Shown here: positions 1-11,974 of the stretch, piece after piece
How positions within the stretch are numbered: the stretch's first letter is position 1
Layout: the number at the start of each line of letters is the position of its first letter
Origin: Sulfitobacter dubius
Lineage (GTDB): Bacteria > Pseudomonadota > Alphaproteobacteria > Rhodobacterales > Rhodobacteraceae
Reading direction: 5' to 3'
Assembly: GCF_900113435.1 (NCBI RefSeq)
Contig: NZ_FOPG01000001.1
Span: 186,001 to 250,000 of the forward strand
DNA length: 64,000 nt
Made by a program: the position numbers and the translations under genes
The notes under the pieces: generated by a model
Database searches by the model: none
What the model was told of the DNA's origin: nothing
Seen by the model: only the letters and a program-made list of their open reading frames with translations

Positions 1-1172
1 TTCTGCCCCGGCACCCAAGCCTCGATGTCATAGGTGCGGCGCGCGCCAAAGCCCATGTCACCTGTGCAGAGGATCACGGTACGATAGGGCACGCCGAGTT
101 TCTCAAGGATACCTTCGGCACAGCCGACCATGCGCTGCTGCTCGGCGTCGCTTTCATCGGGATGGGTGATCGACACCATCTCGACCTTCTCAAACTGGTG
201 CTGGCGCAACATGCCTGCCGTGTCACGACCAGCACTCCCGGCCTCAGAGCGGAAGCAAAGCGTATGGGCAGTCATGCGCATGGGTAGTGATCGTTCTTCG
301 AGCGTTTCCCCGGCAATGCTATAAGTAAGCGTGACTTCCGAGGTTGGGATTAGCCAATAGTCTTCTTGCGTATCAGCTTTTTCGTAAGCCTCTGCGACAA
401 TGTCGGCAAGAGAGGCGTCAGAAAGCATATCCAAAATTTCGCGTTCAGAGTGACTATAGTCTTCCAAGGCCATTTTGCTCAGTCGAGCTCGGCTAGCCAT
501 TGAAGCGGCTACGAATGAATCGCCGCCAAACTTCGGCAGTTTATCTGTACCGTACATTGCTGCATTGTTGACAAGAACAGGGGTGTTGTATTCCGTCAGC
601 CCGTTCTCGTCTACATGGGTGTCGATCATGAATTGCGCCAATGCCCGGTGAATACGGGCCACGCCGCCTTTCAGCATGACAAAACGCGCCCCCGATGTTT
701 TCGAGGCCGTCTCGAAATCCATGCCGGGTTTGACGCTTGCGATCTCGTAATGCTCAACCGGGGTGAAATCAAAACTGGGTTTATCGCCCCAGACCTTCAC
801 CTCAACGTTGTCTTCTTCGTTCGCGCCCTGCGGCACATCATCGGCGGGGCTGTTCGGGATGCGCGCCAGCATGTCCGTCAGCTTTGCATCCAACTCCTGC
901 GCCTCGGTATTCATCGCGGCAACTTCGGCCTTTTTGTCGCTGACCAAGGCCCGCAGACGGTCAAACTCTGCCTCGTCGCCTTTGGCCTTGGCGGCGCCGA
1001 CTTCCTTGCTGGCCTTGTTTTGCTCGGCTTTTGCCGTTTCAGCCGCAGCGATCTTGGCGCGGCGCGCGGCATCAAGGGACAGCACAGCCTCAGACATTGC
1101 AGCTTCGCCCCGGCGGGCAAGAGCGGCATCAAAAGCCTCGGGATTGTCGCGGATGGCGCGGATATCGTGCAT
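1..1172 (-). CDS. serS: Seryl-tRNA synthetase, C-terminal end missing at window edge
   Basis: Class II aminoacyl-tRNA synthetase that charges tRNA-Ser with serine in the cytoplasm. The visible 390 codons start with [14 protein letters not shown] and contain the N-terminal coiled-coil arm (about residues 30-105, rich in Ala/Lys/Glu), the motif 2 region with the [13 protein letters not shown] signature, and [16 protein letters not shown]. The last residues are near [16 protein letters not shown], so roughly 80 residues of normal sequence (motif 3) run off or lie at the edge. ATG at 1172 is the conserved start. An odd stretch of about 50 residues (220-272) replaces the usual handful of residues between the DSF and WLIPTSEV blocks; this part of the gene is clearly lower in G+C (positions 361-600 are about 48 % by count) than its flanks. 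Family identity is secure; the insertion is described in the findings. Confidence 0.95.
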   Translation of the reverse strand, partial: MHDIRAIRDNPEAFDAALARRGEAAMSEAVLSLDAARRAKIAAAETAKAEQNKASKEVGAAKAKGDEAEFDRLRALVSDKKAEVAAMNTEAQELDAKLTDMLARIPNSPADDVPQGANEEDNVEVKVWGDKPSFDFTPVEHYEIASVKPGMDFETASKTSGARFVMLKGGVARIHRALAQFMIDTHVDENGLTEYNTPVLVNNAAMYGTDKLPKFGGDSFVAASMASRARLSKMALEDYSHSEREILDMLSDASLADIVAEAYEKADTQEDYWLIPTSEVTLTYSIAGETLEERSLPMRMTAHTLCFRSEAGSAGRDTAGMLRQHQFEKVEMVSITHPDESDAEQQRMVGCAEGILEKLGVPYRTVILCTGDMGFGARRTYDIEAWVPGQ

Positions 1173-1390
1173 ATGTCTGTCCTCGGGATCGGGTGAGTCG
1201 GTTTAGCTGCGTTATGCCTCAAAGCTTGGCAGGGCGGTAGGGGCCGCAACCATGCGGCGATATGCGCCAGCCTTGGCCCATATAAACCACGGGGCTTTGC
1301 ACCTTGCACCCGGCTGTCACCGCGCTTAGGTTCTGGCCAAATTCTCAAGGCCCATTTGCGGCCCAATACCCATCGAAAAGGACGACCCCC

Positions 1391-1669
1391 ATGGAAGGCA
1401 TCCAGCAATTTGTGCCGCTGATCCTGATCTTCGCGATCATGTATTTTCTGCTCATCCGCCCACAGCAGAAGAAGGCGAAGGAACATCAGGCAATGGTCGC
1501 CGGTCTGCGCCGGGGCGATCAGGTCGTCACCCAAGGCGGGATCATCGGTAAGGTGGTTAAGGTCAAAGAAGACGGCGAAGTCGAAGTCGAAATCGCTGAA
1601 GGCGTGAAAATCCGGGTGGTGCAGGCCACCATCGCGACCGTCGTTTCCAAAACCGAACCGGCGAAATAA
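1391..1669 (+). CDS. yajC: Preprotein translocase accessory subunit YajC
   Basis: Small inner-membrane partner of SecDF in the Sec holotranslocon. The 92-residue protein has one N-terminal membrane segment (about residues 6-25, IQQFVPLILIFAIMYFLLI) followed directly by the family hallmark RPQQKKAKEH and a short cytoplasmic beta-rich tail (GDQVVTQGGIIGKVVKV). Start: ATG at 1391 is preceded by AAAAGGACGA, a good ribosome binding site; an upstream in-frame start at 1304 would add 29 non-homologous residues ahead of the membrane helix. It lies 35 bases before secD on the same strand, the standard yajC-secD-secF order. Confidence 0.95.
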   Translation: MEGIQQFVPLILIFAIMYFLLIRPQQKKAKEHQAMVAGLRRGDQVVTQGGIIGKVVKVKEDGEVEVEIAEGVKIRVVQATIATVVSKTEPAK

Positions 1670-1704
1670 ACCCTACCCCGAGGCCGCAACCCAAAGGCGG
1701 AACT

Positions 1705-3354
1705 ATGCTACAGATTGATCTGTGGAAGCGGATTGTCATTGTCCTGACCTGTTTGGCAGGGCTTTGGCTCGCGCTTCCCAATGCCTTTTACGCTCCTGTT
1801 GAAAAGCACAATGACGCGGTTGCGGCCATCGACGTGCAGGGCAGCACGCCTGAGTTGGAAGCGCAGCGCGCGCTTTGGCCTGAGTGGATGCCCTCGGGGC
1901 TGGTGAACCTTGGCCTTGACCTGCGCGGCGGTGCGCATCTGCTGGCCGAAGTGCAACTGGCCGATGTCTATGCCTCGCGCATGGAAGCACAATGGCCCGA
2001 GGTCCGCGACGCTTTGCGCAGCCTGACACCGGTGCGCCGCCAAGAAGCGCCAGCGGGGGAGTTGCGGGTCCGTCTGAACGATCCGTCGAAAATGGCCGAG
2101 GCGCTGCAGATCACCCGTGATCTGGCCCGCCCCGTCACCACCGTGACCGGCGCAGGCGGCAGCGACATCGACGTGAGCGGGGCCAATGGCACCATCACCA
2201 TCACCCTGTCGGATGCCGAAAAACAGGCGACCGACGAACGCACCATGCAGCAGAGCCTCGAAATCGTGCGCCGCCGCATTGACGAAGTCGGCACCCGTGA
2301 GCCGACGATTCAGCGTCAGGGGGCGGACCGCATTCTGATTCAGGTGCCGGGCATTGGCTCGGCCGCTGAGTTGAAAGCCATCATCGGCACCACGGCGCAG
2401 CTGACCTTCAACCCGGTGGTCAACCGCGGCTCGAATGAGAACGACAACCCCGGCATCGGCAACGCGATCCTGCCCGCAGCGGATGAAGAGGGGGTCTTTT
2501 ACACCATTGAGACCGCCCCCGTCGTCACTGGGGAGCAATTGGTCGATGCGCAGCCGAGCTTTGACCAGAACGGGGCACCTGCCGTGTCCTTCCGCTTTGA
2601 CACTTCCGGCGCGCGCAAGTTCGGTGATTACACGGCCGAGAACATCGGCTCGCCCTTTGCCATCGTGCTCGACAACGAAGTCATCAGCGCGCCCACCATC
2701 CAAAGCCATATTCCCGGCGGCTCAGGCATCATCACCGGGCGCTTCTCGGTTGAGGAAAGCACCAACCTTGCGGTGCTGCTGCGGGCAGGTGCCTTGCCTG
2801 CGGGGCTGAGCTTTGTCGAAGAGCGCACCATCGGGCCGGAACTGGGCCAAGACAGCATCGACGCGGGCAAGATCGCCACGATGGTGGCCTTTACCGCCGT
2901 GCTTTTCTTCATGTGGGCGTCCTATGGCCTCTTCGGGTTCTTCGCCAATATCGCGCTGATCATCAACGTCGGGCTGATCTTTGGCCTATTGAGCCTGATC
3001 GGAGCCACCCTGACGTTGCCGGGCATCGCCGGGATCGTGCTGACCGTCGGCATGGCGGTCGACGCCAACGTGCTGATTTTCGAGCGTATCCGCGAAGAGC
3101 AGCGCAACGCCAAGGGGGCCGCGCGGGCGATCTCACTGGGGTATGAACGTGCGCTCAGCGCCATTCTGGATGCCAATATCACCACTTTCATTGTGGCGGT
3201 CATCCTCTTCGCTCTCGGCTCTGGTCCGGTGCGCGGCTTTGCCGTGACGCTTGGTCTTGGCATCGTCACATCGGTCTTCACCGCCTATTTCGTCACCCGT
3301 TTGCTGGTGGTGATCTGGTTTGAACGCCGCCGTCCCAAGACAATCGAGGTTTGA
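1705..3354 (+). CDS. secD: Protein translocase subunit SecD
   Basis: Inner-membrane subunit of the SecDF complex, which uses the proton gradient to pull secreted proteins out of SecYEG on the periplasmic side. The 549 residues show an N-terminal membrane helix (about 10-28), the LGLDLRGGAHLL motif near residue 70, a large periplasmic P1 region, and five C-terminal membrane helices from about residue 385, with GMAVDANVLIFERIREE, the conserved acidic/Arg motif of RND-type SecD helix 4 and its loop. Length is a little under the common 600. The stop TGA (3352-3354) is one base before the secF ATG. Confidence 0.96.
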   Translation: MLQIDLWKRIVIVLTCLAGLWLALPNAFYAPVEKHNDAVAAIDVQGSTPELEAQRALWPEWMPSGLVNLGLDLRGGAHLLAEVQLADVYASRMEAQWPEVRDALRSLTPVRRQEAPAGELRVRLNDPSKMAEALQITRDLARPVTTVTGAGGSDIDVSGANGTITITLSDAEKQATDERTMQQSLEIVRRRIDEVGTREPTIQRQGADRILIQVPGIGSAAELKAIIGTTAQLTFNPVVNRGSNENDNPGIGNAILPAADEEGVFYTIETAPVVTGEQLVDAQPSFDQNGAPAVSFRFDTSGARKFGDYTAENIGSPFAIVLDNEVISAPTIQSHIPGGSGIITGRFSVEESTNLAVLLRAGALPAGLSFVEERTIGPELGQDSIDAGKIATMVAFTAVLFFMWASYGLFGFFANIALIINVGLIFGLLSLIGATLTLPGIAGIVLTVGMAVDANVLIFERIREEQRNAKGAARAISLGYERALSAILDANITTFIVAVILFALGSGPVRGFAVTLGLGIVTSVFTAYFVTRLLVVIWFERRRPKTIEV

Positions 3355-3355
3355 C

Positions 3356-4324
3356 ATGCGACTGAAGCTGGTACCCGACAACACGAATTTCGATTTCTTT
3401 GGCTATGCCAAGATCACCTTTGGCGCGTCTGTGGTGGCGATGATCCTGTCGCTGATCGCTTGGGGCGTGATGGGGCTGAACTTTGGCATCGACTTCCGCG
3501 GCGGCACGACCCTGCGGACCGAAAGCTCTGAGGCCATCGACGTGGGCGCCTACCGCGATGCGCTGGCTCCATTGGAGCTGGGCGATGTAACCATTTCCGA
3601 GGTCTTTGACCCCGGTTTTGGGGAAGACCGCCATGTGGCGATGATCCGCGTTCAGGCCCAAGAGGGCCAAGAAGCGGCGACCACCGACACCATCGAAACC
3701 ATCGAAGCGGCGCTGCAAAGCGTGTCCCCCGACATCAAGTTCACCTCGGTGGAATCCGTTGGGCCCAAGGTCTCGGGCGAGTTGATCCAGACGGCATTCC
3801 TCGCCGTGGGCGGGGCGCTGGCGGCGATCCTGATCTACATCTGGTTGCGGTTCGAATGGCAGTTCTCGGTCGGTGCGGTCGTGGCACTGTTCCACGATGT
3901 GGTGCTGACCATCGGGCTGTTCTCACTCCTTCAGATCCGTTTCGACCTGCCGGTGGTGGCGGCGATCCTGACCATCATCGGCTATTCGATCAACGACACC
4001 GTGGTGATCTTTGACCGCCTGCGGGAGAACCTGCGCAAATACAAAAAGCGCCCTCTGCGTGAGGTGATGAACCTATCCGTCAATGAAACGCTGAGCCGAA
4101 CGCTGATGACCTCGGGCACCACGCTGCTTGCGCTGATCGCGCTGCTGATCTTGGGCGGCGATGTGATCCGGGCCTTTGTCTTTGCGATTACATGGGGCGT
4201 GATCGTCGGCACCTATTCCTCGGTCTATGTGGCCAAGAATGTGGTGCTTTATCTTGGCGTGAAACGCGACTGGTCCAAGCCCGACGCGGGCGCGGGTACG
4301 CAATTCGCCAATATTGATGCCTGA
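3356..4324 (+). CDS. secF: Protein translocase subunit SecF
   Basis: Partner of SecD in proton-driven export. 322 residues, with an N-terminal membrane helix, the GIDFRGGTTL motif near residue 43, a short periplasmic domain, and five further helices carrying GYSINDTVVIFDRLREN, the SecF counterpart of the SecD helix 4 signature. ATG at 3356 follows the secD stop by one base, so the two are translationally coupled; a longer reading from 3320 overlaps secD and adds residues unlike SecF. Its 3' end overlaps the next gene by 8 bases. Confidence 0.96.
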   Translation: MRLKLVPDNTNFDFFGYAKITFGASVVAMILSLIAWGVMGLNFGIDFRGGTTLRTESSEAIDVGAYRDALAPLELGDVTISEVFDPGFGEDRHVAMIRVQAQEGQEAATTDTIETIEAALQSVSPDIKFTSVESVGPKVSGELIQTAFLAVGGALAAILIYIWLRFEWQFSVGAVVALFHDVVLTIGLFSLLQIRFDLPVVAAILTIIGYSINDTVVIFDRLRENLRKYKKRPLREVMNLSVNETLSRTLMTSGTTLLALIALLILGGDVIRAFVFAITWGVIVGTYSSVYVAKNVVLYLGVKRDWSKPDAGAGTQFANIDA

Positions 4325-5072
4325 CCTGCTGGCGCAGGCCATGGCCACCCCCGGGGTGGCTTGGCTTGCGCTGGCCGTGATCGTGGCAGGGCTGGTTCGC
4401 GGCTTTGCGGGTTTCGGCTCTGCCATGATTATCATGCCGGTGGCGGCCTCTGTGCTCTCTCCGGTCGAAGCGATCCTGTTCATGACCGCTGCCGAGTTGA
4501 TCGGCCCCCTGCCAAACCTCCCCGATGCCCTGCGCGAAGGTGCCCCCCGTGAAGTGGGTCGGCTATTGCTGGGGGTGCTGATCGGGATGCCGCTGGGGCT
4601 CTGGGGGCTGTCGACGATCTCGCCCGAGGGCTTTGGCTGGATCGTTTCCGGCGTGGTTCTGGGGCTTCTTGTGCTGCTGCTTGCGGGCTGGCGCTATCAC
4701 GGGGCGCTTGGCGCGAAGCTGGTGACCGCCACCGGCGCTCTGGGGGGCTTTATGACCGGTTTCGCGGGCATCGCCGGGCCGCCGGTGATCCTGCTCTATA
4801 TGGCCAGCCGTCGGCCCGCTGCGGTGATCCGCGCCAATTTCCTGCTCTATCTTCTGGGGCTGGACTTGATGCTCTTTGTGATGCTGGCAGCGACGGGGCA
4901 GGTGGTCTGGCCGGTGCTGATGCTGGGCCTCTTGGCCGGGGTGCCGAATGTCATCGCCAATATCATCGGGGCGCGGCTATTTGATCCGGGTCGAGAGCGG
5001 CTTTTTCGCGCGGTGGCCTATATCGTCATCGCCGCATCGGCTATCCTTGGCCTGCCGCTGTGGAATATCTGA
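4317..5072 (+). CDS. TSUP (TauE/SafE-type) membrane permease
   Basis: Predicted inner-membrane transporter of the TauE/SafE family, whose members export sulfite, sulfoacetate or related anions, although the substrate is unknown for most. The 251-residue protein is almost entirely hydrophobic, with about eight membrane segments and two similar Gly-rich halves, including GLVRGFAGFGSAM near residue 25 and GGFMTGFAGIAGPPVILLYM near residue 145, the paired family motif. ATG at 4317 overlaps the secF stop; a TTG one codon earlier is also possible. Position in the export/ccm run suggests co-transcription rather than a shared function. Confidence 0.85.
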   Translation: MPDLLAQAMATPGVAWLALAVIVAGLVRGFAGFGSAMIIMPVAASVLSPVEAILFMTAAELIGPLPNLPDALREGAPREVGRLLLGVLIGMPLGLWGLSTISPEGFGWIVSGVVLGLLVLLLAGWRYHGALGAKLVTATGALGGFMTGFAGIAGPPVILLYMASRRPAAVIRANFLLYLLGLDLMLFVMLAATGQVVWPVLMLGLLAGVPNVIANIIGARLFDPGRERLFRAVAYIVIAASAILGLPLWNI

Positions 5073-5090
5073 GCCTGAGAGGGACATAAC

Positions 5091-5444
5091 ATGCGATTGA
5101 ACGAGATCACCTATACCGACGCCAAACCGATCGACGGCTACGGCCCCGGCTTCTTCCGCATTGGCGGAGAGGTCGTGCAAGGCCCGCAGGTGATCGGCCC
5201 CGAAGGCATCACCGGCTGGGGCGGTCTGGCCGATCCCGCGCCGGTGTTGGTGCTGGCGGGCAAGGTCGATGTGGTCTTCCTTGGCACCGGGGCGGAGGTG
5301 GCGCATATCCCCGACGAGCTGCGTGAGACCTTGGAAGAGGCCGGGCTGGGGGTCGAGGTGATGTCTTCTCCCGCCGCTTGCCGGACCTATAACATCTTGC
5401 TGAGCGAGGGACGGCGCATCGCGCTGGCCCTTTTGCCGGTCTAA
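5091..5444 (+). CDS. Mth938-domain (NDUFAF3/DUF498-like) protein
   Basis: 117-residue soluble protein of the Mth938/DUF498 family. It shows the typical [19 protein letters not shown] opening and a later GTGAEV...[14 protein letters not shown] block that carries the family Cys and the YN(I/V)L motif. The eukaryotic relative NDUFAF3 helps complex I assembly, but the bacterial role is not established. ATG at 5091 has an AGAGGGAC ribosome binding site. In Rhodobacterales the gene commonly sits beside secDF and ccm genes, as here, between the permease and ccmA. Confidence 0.85.
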   Translation: MRLNEITYTDAKPIDGYGPGFFRIGGEVVQGPQVIGPEGITGWGGLADPAPVLVLAGKVDVVFLGTGAEVAHIPDELRETLEEAGLGVEVMSSPAACRTYNILLSEGRRIALALLPV

Positions 5445-5463
5445 GGGCGGAGCGGCGTCGCCA

Positions 5464-6075
5464 GTGAAAGTGAGCGATCTCAGCGTGGCACGCGGCGGGG
5501 TGCCGGTGCTTTCGGGCGTATCCTTTGCTCTGGAGGCGGGGGAGGCCTTGGTGCTGCGCGGCCCGAACGGGGCCGGAAAGACGACGCTGCTGCGCTGTAT
5601 CGCCGGGCTGCAAGCGCCGCTCACGGGGCAGATCGAGGGGGCGGAGGACCGTGTCGCCTATGCCGCCCATGCGGATGGGCTGAAATCCATGCTGACCGTG
5701 CGCGAGAACCTGAGCTTTTGGGCGCAGGTCTTTGGAAATGTTAATATTGCGCAGGCGCTTGATGGTTATGCGCTGCGGCCGCTTGCAGATCGTTTGGCGG
5801 GGACGCTCTCTGCCGGGCAAAAGCGGCGACTGGGGCTGGCGCGGCTGTTGGTGACCGGGCGGCCGATCTGGGTGCTGGATGAGCCGACGGTTTCGCTCGA
5901 TGCGGATGCTGTCGCGCTCTTCGGCAGCGCCCTGCTTGGGCATCTGACGGCGGGGGGATCGGCCCTCATGGCCACGCATATTGATCTGGGGGTCGATGCC
6001 CGTGTGCTCGACATCAGCACCTACCGCGCGGCCCCCGATGCCGATCTCGGCGCCAGCGACGCGGCGTTTCTATGA
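5464..6075 (+). CDS. ccmA: Heme exporter ATP-binding protein CcmA
   Basis: ATPase of the CcmABCD complex, which releases holo-CcmE during cytochrome c maturation. 203 residues with Walker [10 protein letters not shown] (about residues 36-44), ABC signature [13 protein letters not shown] (about 116-128), and Walker [12 protein letters not shown]. The start is GTG at 5464; the downstream protein begins with the expected [16 protein letters not shown] strand. The stop overlaps the ccmB start by 4 bases (ATGA), indicating coupling. Confidence 0.95.
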   Translation: MKVSDLSVARGGVPVLSGVSFALEAGEALVLRGPNGAGKTTLLRCIAGLQAPLTGQIEGAEDRVAYAAHADGLKSMLTVRENLSFWAQVFGNVNIAQALDGYALRPLADRLAGTLSAGQKRRLGLARLLVTGRPIWVLDEPTVSLDADAVALFGSALLGHLTAGGSALMATHIDLGVDARVLDISTYRAAPDADLGASDAAFL

Positions 6076-6728
6076 AGGCGCTGTTGCTGCGAGACTTGCG
6101 GCTGGCGCTGCGCGCGGGCGGAGGCTTTGGCCTTGGGCTGGCGTTTTTCCTGACCGTGACGATGCTGGTGCCCTTTAGCGTCGGGCCAGAGGCCACGCTG
6201 CTCAAAGCGATTGCCCCCGGTGTGCTCTGGCTCGGGGCACTGTTGGCCTGCCTATTGTCGCTCGACCGTCTGCTGGCGCTCGACCTCGAAGACGGCTCTC
6301 TCGAACTGCTGCTCACCGCACCTTTGCCCCTCGAAGGGGCGCTGGCGATCAAGGCTTTGGCGCATTGGCTGACCACGGGTCTGCCGCTGGTGCTGGCGGC
6401 GCCTTTCCTTGGGGTGATGCTGCAACTCGCGGCGCCCGGTCATCTGTGGCTGCTGGCCTCGCTCGCACTCGGCACCCCGGCGCTGTCGGTCATCGGCATG
6501 TTCGGCGCGGCGCTGACGGTGGGGATCAAACGCGGCGGCTTGCTGCTGTCCCTGCTGGTACTGCCGCTTTATATCCCGACGCTGATCTTCGGGGCCGAAG
6601 TTGCGCGGCGTGGCAGCGCGGGGCTGGATGCCAGCACGCCGCTTTTGATGCTGGCGGGACTGACGCTGGCCGTTGTTGCCTTGATGCCATTTGCCGCAGC
6701 GGCGGTGCTTCGGATGGGGTTGCGATGA
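6072..6728 (+). CDS. ccmB: Heme exporter permease CcmB
   Basis: Membrane subunit of CcmABCD. 218 residues with six hydrophobic segments. The N-terminal [16 protein letters not shown] and the loop [33 protein letters not shown] are family signatures. It overlaps ccmA by 4 bases and is followed by 66 bases before ccmC. Confidence 0.94.
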   Translation: MKALLLRDLRLALRAGGGFGLGLAFFLTVTMLVPFSVGPEATLLKAIAPGVLWLGALLACLLSLDRLLALDLEDGSLELLLTAPLPLEGALAIKALAHWLTTGLPLVLAAPFLGVMLQLAAPGHLWLLASLALGTPALSVIGMFGAALTVGIKRGGLLLSLLVLPLYIPTLIFGAEVARRGSAGLDASTPLLMLAGLTLAVVALMPFAAAAVLRMGLR

Positions 6729-6794
6729 CCCAAGAAATCGTGCCCCAAATATTTGTGCATTGAGCACCACCCACCCGCGCGATAGGTAAACCGC

Positions 6795-7529
6795 ATGTCC
6801 CTTTGGCAATACGCAAACCCGGTCAAATTCCTTGCGCTTTCAGAGCGTGTGCAACCTGTGCTTTGGGCGCTGGCGGCAGTCTTTGTAAGTGTCGGCCTGC
6901 TTTGGGGTTTTTTCGGCACGCCCGATGACGCGCGCCAAGGCAGCACTGTCAAGATCATCTATTTGCATGTGCCTGCCGCCCTCATGGCGATCAACGCGTG
7001 GTTTATGATGCTTGTTGCCTCGCTGATCTGGCTGATCCGCCGTCACCACGTCAGCGCCTTGGCGGCCAAGGCCGCGGCCCCCGTGGGGCTGGTCATGACG
7101 TTAATCGCGCTGGTGACGGGGGCGATCTGGGGTCAGCCGATGTGGGGCACATGGTGGGCGTGGGATCCGCGGCTGACATCGTTTCTGATCCTGTTTTTGT
7201 TTTATCTTGGCTATATCGCGCTGTGGCAGGCGGTCGAAGACCCGGACACCGCCGCTGACCTGACATCGGTCCTCTGCCTTGTGGGCTCGGTCTTTGCGGT
7301 GCTGTCGCGCTATGCGGTGCAGTTCTGGAACCAAGGGCTACATCAGGGCACGTCGATCCCCGTGGCCACCGGTAACCGCAGCGTGGCGGATGTGTTTTTC
7401 TATCCTTTGGTGCTGGCGATGATCGGCTTTGGCCTGCTGTTTTTGGCACTGGTTGTTTACCGCACGGGCACCGAAATTCGCTTGCGCCGCACGGCGGCGC
7501 TGCGGGCGCGGATGAACAGGGGGGCGTGA
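6795..7529 (+). CDS. ccmC: Heme exporter protein CcmC
   Basis: Membrane protein that loads heme onto the chaperone CcmE. The 244-residue sequence has six predicted helices and the periplasmic tryptophan-rich WWD motif WGTWWAWDPRLTSF near residue 117, flanked by conserved His residues (H57 region IYLHVPAA and the later FWNQGLHQG). It starts with ATG at 6795 and overlaps ccmD by one base (TGATG). Confidence 0.96.
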   Translation: MSLWQYANPVKFLALSERVQPVLWALAAVFVSVGLLWGFFGTPDDARQGSTVKIIYLHVPAALMAINAWFMMLVASLIWLIRRHHVSALAAKAAAPVGLVMTLIALVTGAIWGQPMWGTWWAWDPRLTSFLILFLFYLGYIALWQAVEDPDTAADLTSVLCLVGSVFAVLSRYAVQFWNQGLHQGTSIPVATGNRSVADVFFYPLVLAMIGFGLLFLALVVYRTGTEIRLRRTAALRARMNRGA

Positions 7530-7684
7530 TGCCGGAACTTGGAAAATATGCGGCCGAGGTGCTCTCGGCCTATGGGGTGTCGCTGCTGCTGTTGGCCGCA
7601 TTGGTGGGGCTGACCCTGCTGCGGGGCCGGGCGGCACGCCGCGCTTTGGAAGAGGTCGAAGCGGAGGCCGGACGCCGTGGCTAG
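7529..7684 (+). CDS. ccmD: Heme exporter small protein CcmD
   Basis: 51-residue single-pass membrane protein of the CcmABCD complex. It begins MPELGKYAAEVLSAYGVS, the usual short amphipathic lead with conserved Tyr, followed by a Leu/Ala membrane helix (about residues 16-32) and a charged cytoplasmic tail with an Arg and Glu run ([19 protein letters not shown]). The ATG overlaps the ccmC stop and the gene overlaps the GTG start of ccmG by 8 bases, so it lies exactly in the ccmC-ccmD-ccmG slot. Confidence 0.9.
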   Translation: MPELGKYAAEVLSAYGVSLLLLAALVGLTLLRGRAARRALEEVEAEAGRRG

Positions 7685-8216
7685 GTTCTCTCCCATGATG
7701 ATCGCCCCGCCGCTAATTTTCGCGGCCTTCGTTGCACTGGCGGCGGTCGGCATGTACCGCGATGACCCCGAGGGGCTGCCCTCTACGTTGGTCGGGCAAC
7801 AAGCACCCGCGATGCCCGAGGCCGCGCTGCCGGGCTATCCGCAGGCGACGGACGACATGCTGCGCGGGGGGGAGGTGAGCCTTGTGAACTTTTGGGCAAG
7901 CTGGTGCCCGCCTTGCCGCGCTGAACACCCCAAACTGCTGGAGATGCAGGCCGAGGGGATGAACATCATTGGCGTGAACTTCAAAGATACCGAGAAGAAC
8001 GCCACCGCCTATCTGGAAGACGAAAAAAGCCCCTTTGCAGGGGTTGGGTTCGACCCTCAAGGGCGGGTGGCGATTGATTGGGGCGTGACCGCCCCGCCAG
8101 AGACGTTCATCGTTGGCGGGGACGGCACGGTGCTGTTCCGCTTTGCCGGGCCACTGGTCGGCAGCGATTACGAACAGCGGTTTCTCCCGGCACTACAAGA
8201 CGCGCTTAGCCGCTGA
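7677..8216 (+). CDS. ccmG: Thiol:disulfide interchange protein CcmG (DsbE/HelX)
   Basis: Membrane-anchored periplasmic thioredoxin that reduces apocytochrome c before heme attachment. 179 residues: an N-terminal membrane anchor (about 10-28) and a thioredoxin fold with active site [13 protein letters not shown] near residue 80 and the [11 protein letters not shown] cis-Pro region. The start is GTG at 7677, overlapping ccmD. ccmE, ccmF and ccmH are not in this run. Its 3' end overlaps the convergent wrbA by 11 bases. Confidence 0.95.
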   Translation: MARFSPMMIAPPLIFAAFVALAAVGMYRDDPEGLPSTLVGQQAPAMPEAALPGYPQATDDMLRGGEVSLVNFWASWCPPCRAEHPKLLEMQAEGMNIIGVNFKDTEKNATAYLEDEKSPFAGVGFDPQGRVAIDWGVTAPPETFIVGGDGTVLFRFAGPLVGSDYEQRFLPALQDALSR

Positions 8217-8796
8217 TCTTGCCTGCGAATTCGACCAGACGTTTGGCTTGGAAGGCGACGGATTTTTTGCCGGTTTCATCCAGCGGGCCGGGTTCGCAGG
8301 AATAGCCGTAAGGGTTCCCGCCATCCTCGAACTTCACGTCATCAGCATAGCCCGGCGGCACGATGATCGCGCCCCAGTGCATGGCGGTGACATAGATCGA
8401 CTGGATCGTGGTTTCTTGGCCCCCGTGCGGGTTCTGCGCAGAGGTGGTCGCGGTGACTGCCTTATTGGCCAGCGCACCTGATTGCCACTGCGGCCCCAGC
8501 GTGTCGATGAAAGCGCGGAACTGGCTGGCTGCGACGCCAAAACGCGTCGGCGCAGAGATGAAATAGCCATCGGCCCATTCCATGTCTTCGGGCTTGGCCT
8601 CGGGGATGTCCTTCATCTTCTCCAATTGTTCACGCCACGCATCCTGTCCATCGACAACGGCCTGTGGGGCGGTTTCCGCGCAGCGGCGTAGACGCACCTC
8701 TGCGCCAGCCTCTTCGGCGGCGCGGGCGGCCTCTTGGGCGATGGCGTGGTTGGTGCCGTAGGTGGAATAAAAGAGAACGGTGATTTTCGGGCTCAT
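8206..8796 (-). CDS. wrbA: WrbA-type NAD(P)H:quinone oxidoreductase
   Basis: Flavodoxin-like FMN enzyme that makes two-electron reductions of quinones, a stress-protective activity. 196 residues with the FMN-binding [12 protein letters not shown] loop (about residues 9-20), the [13 protein letters not shown] segment near residue 82 and the [13 protein letters not shown] segment near residue 117, matching type IV NQO. The usual FGNMAAQMRQFLD pattern is changed to [13 protein letters not shown]. An exact GGAAC-N16-CGTT sequence lies 34 bases upstream (8830-8854), so general-stress control is likely. Single gene, convergent with ccmG. Confidence 0.92.
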   Translation of the reverse strand: MSPKITVLFYSTYGTNHAIAQEAARAAEEAGAEVRLRRCAETAPQAVVDGQDAWREQLEKMKDIPEAKPEDMEWADGYFISAPTRFGVAASQFRAFIDTLGPQWQSGALANKAVTATTSAQNPHGGQETTIQSIYVTAMHWGAIIVPPGYADDVKFEDGGNPYGYSCEPGPLDETGKKSVAFQAKRLVEFAGKISG

Positions 8797-8829
8797 TATG
8801 CGTCCTTCCGCTTGGAGTGGTTCAGGATC

Positions 8830-8854
8830 AACGAACTCGATCGTTTTGTGTTCC
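8830..8854 (-). promoter_or_regulatory. EcfG-type general stress promoter for wrbA
   Basis: On the minus strand this reads GGAAC, 16 bases, CGTT, the exact consensus of alphaproteobacterial EcfG (general stress sigma factor) promoters. The CGTT element ends 34 bases before the wrbA ATG, leaving a normal short leader. Two further exact copies with the same N16 spacing precede other stress-type genes in this window. Confidence 0.7.
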
Positions 8855-8884
8855 TCAGCTTAGGTTCAGGCGTGCTCTGCATAG

Positions 8885-8915
8885 AAAAGGGAGCGGCCCA
8901 TTACAGGCCGCTCCC
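8885..8915 (-). terminator. Rho-independent terminator after acnA
   Basis: A perfect 10-bp stem (GGGAGCGGCC at 8889-8898, GGCCGCTCCC at 8906-8915) with a 7-base loop. On the minus strand it is followed by TTTTCT. It lies 31 bases beyond the acnA stop. Confidence 0.85.
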
Positions 8916-8946
8916 CCAATCTTGTCGGTGATGCGGTGTCCGGCGC

Positions 8947-11721
<2,775 letters not shown>

Positions 11722-11974
11722 GGCGGGCTCCCTTCGGGGTCTGATGGGTGGCTAGATTGATGTCTCAATGCCACTAGAGGCGCGGCGGTTCAACTGTTAT
11801 CAAGCGGGTTCGGACGATTTTGTATACCATTGTGTACCGAATTTGAAGGGGGAGGCCTATTGGTAATGTGATGAGGGCGCTAACGGGCGTTTCAACAAAG
11901 GTTGATTAGCGTTTTACGATGGCGAAGGATAAACCTTGGCCATCACCTCGAATTTTTTATCCGTCTGGAATTTT

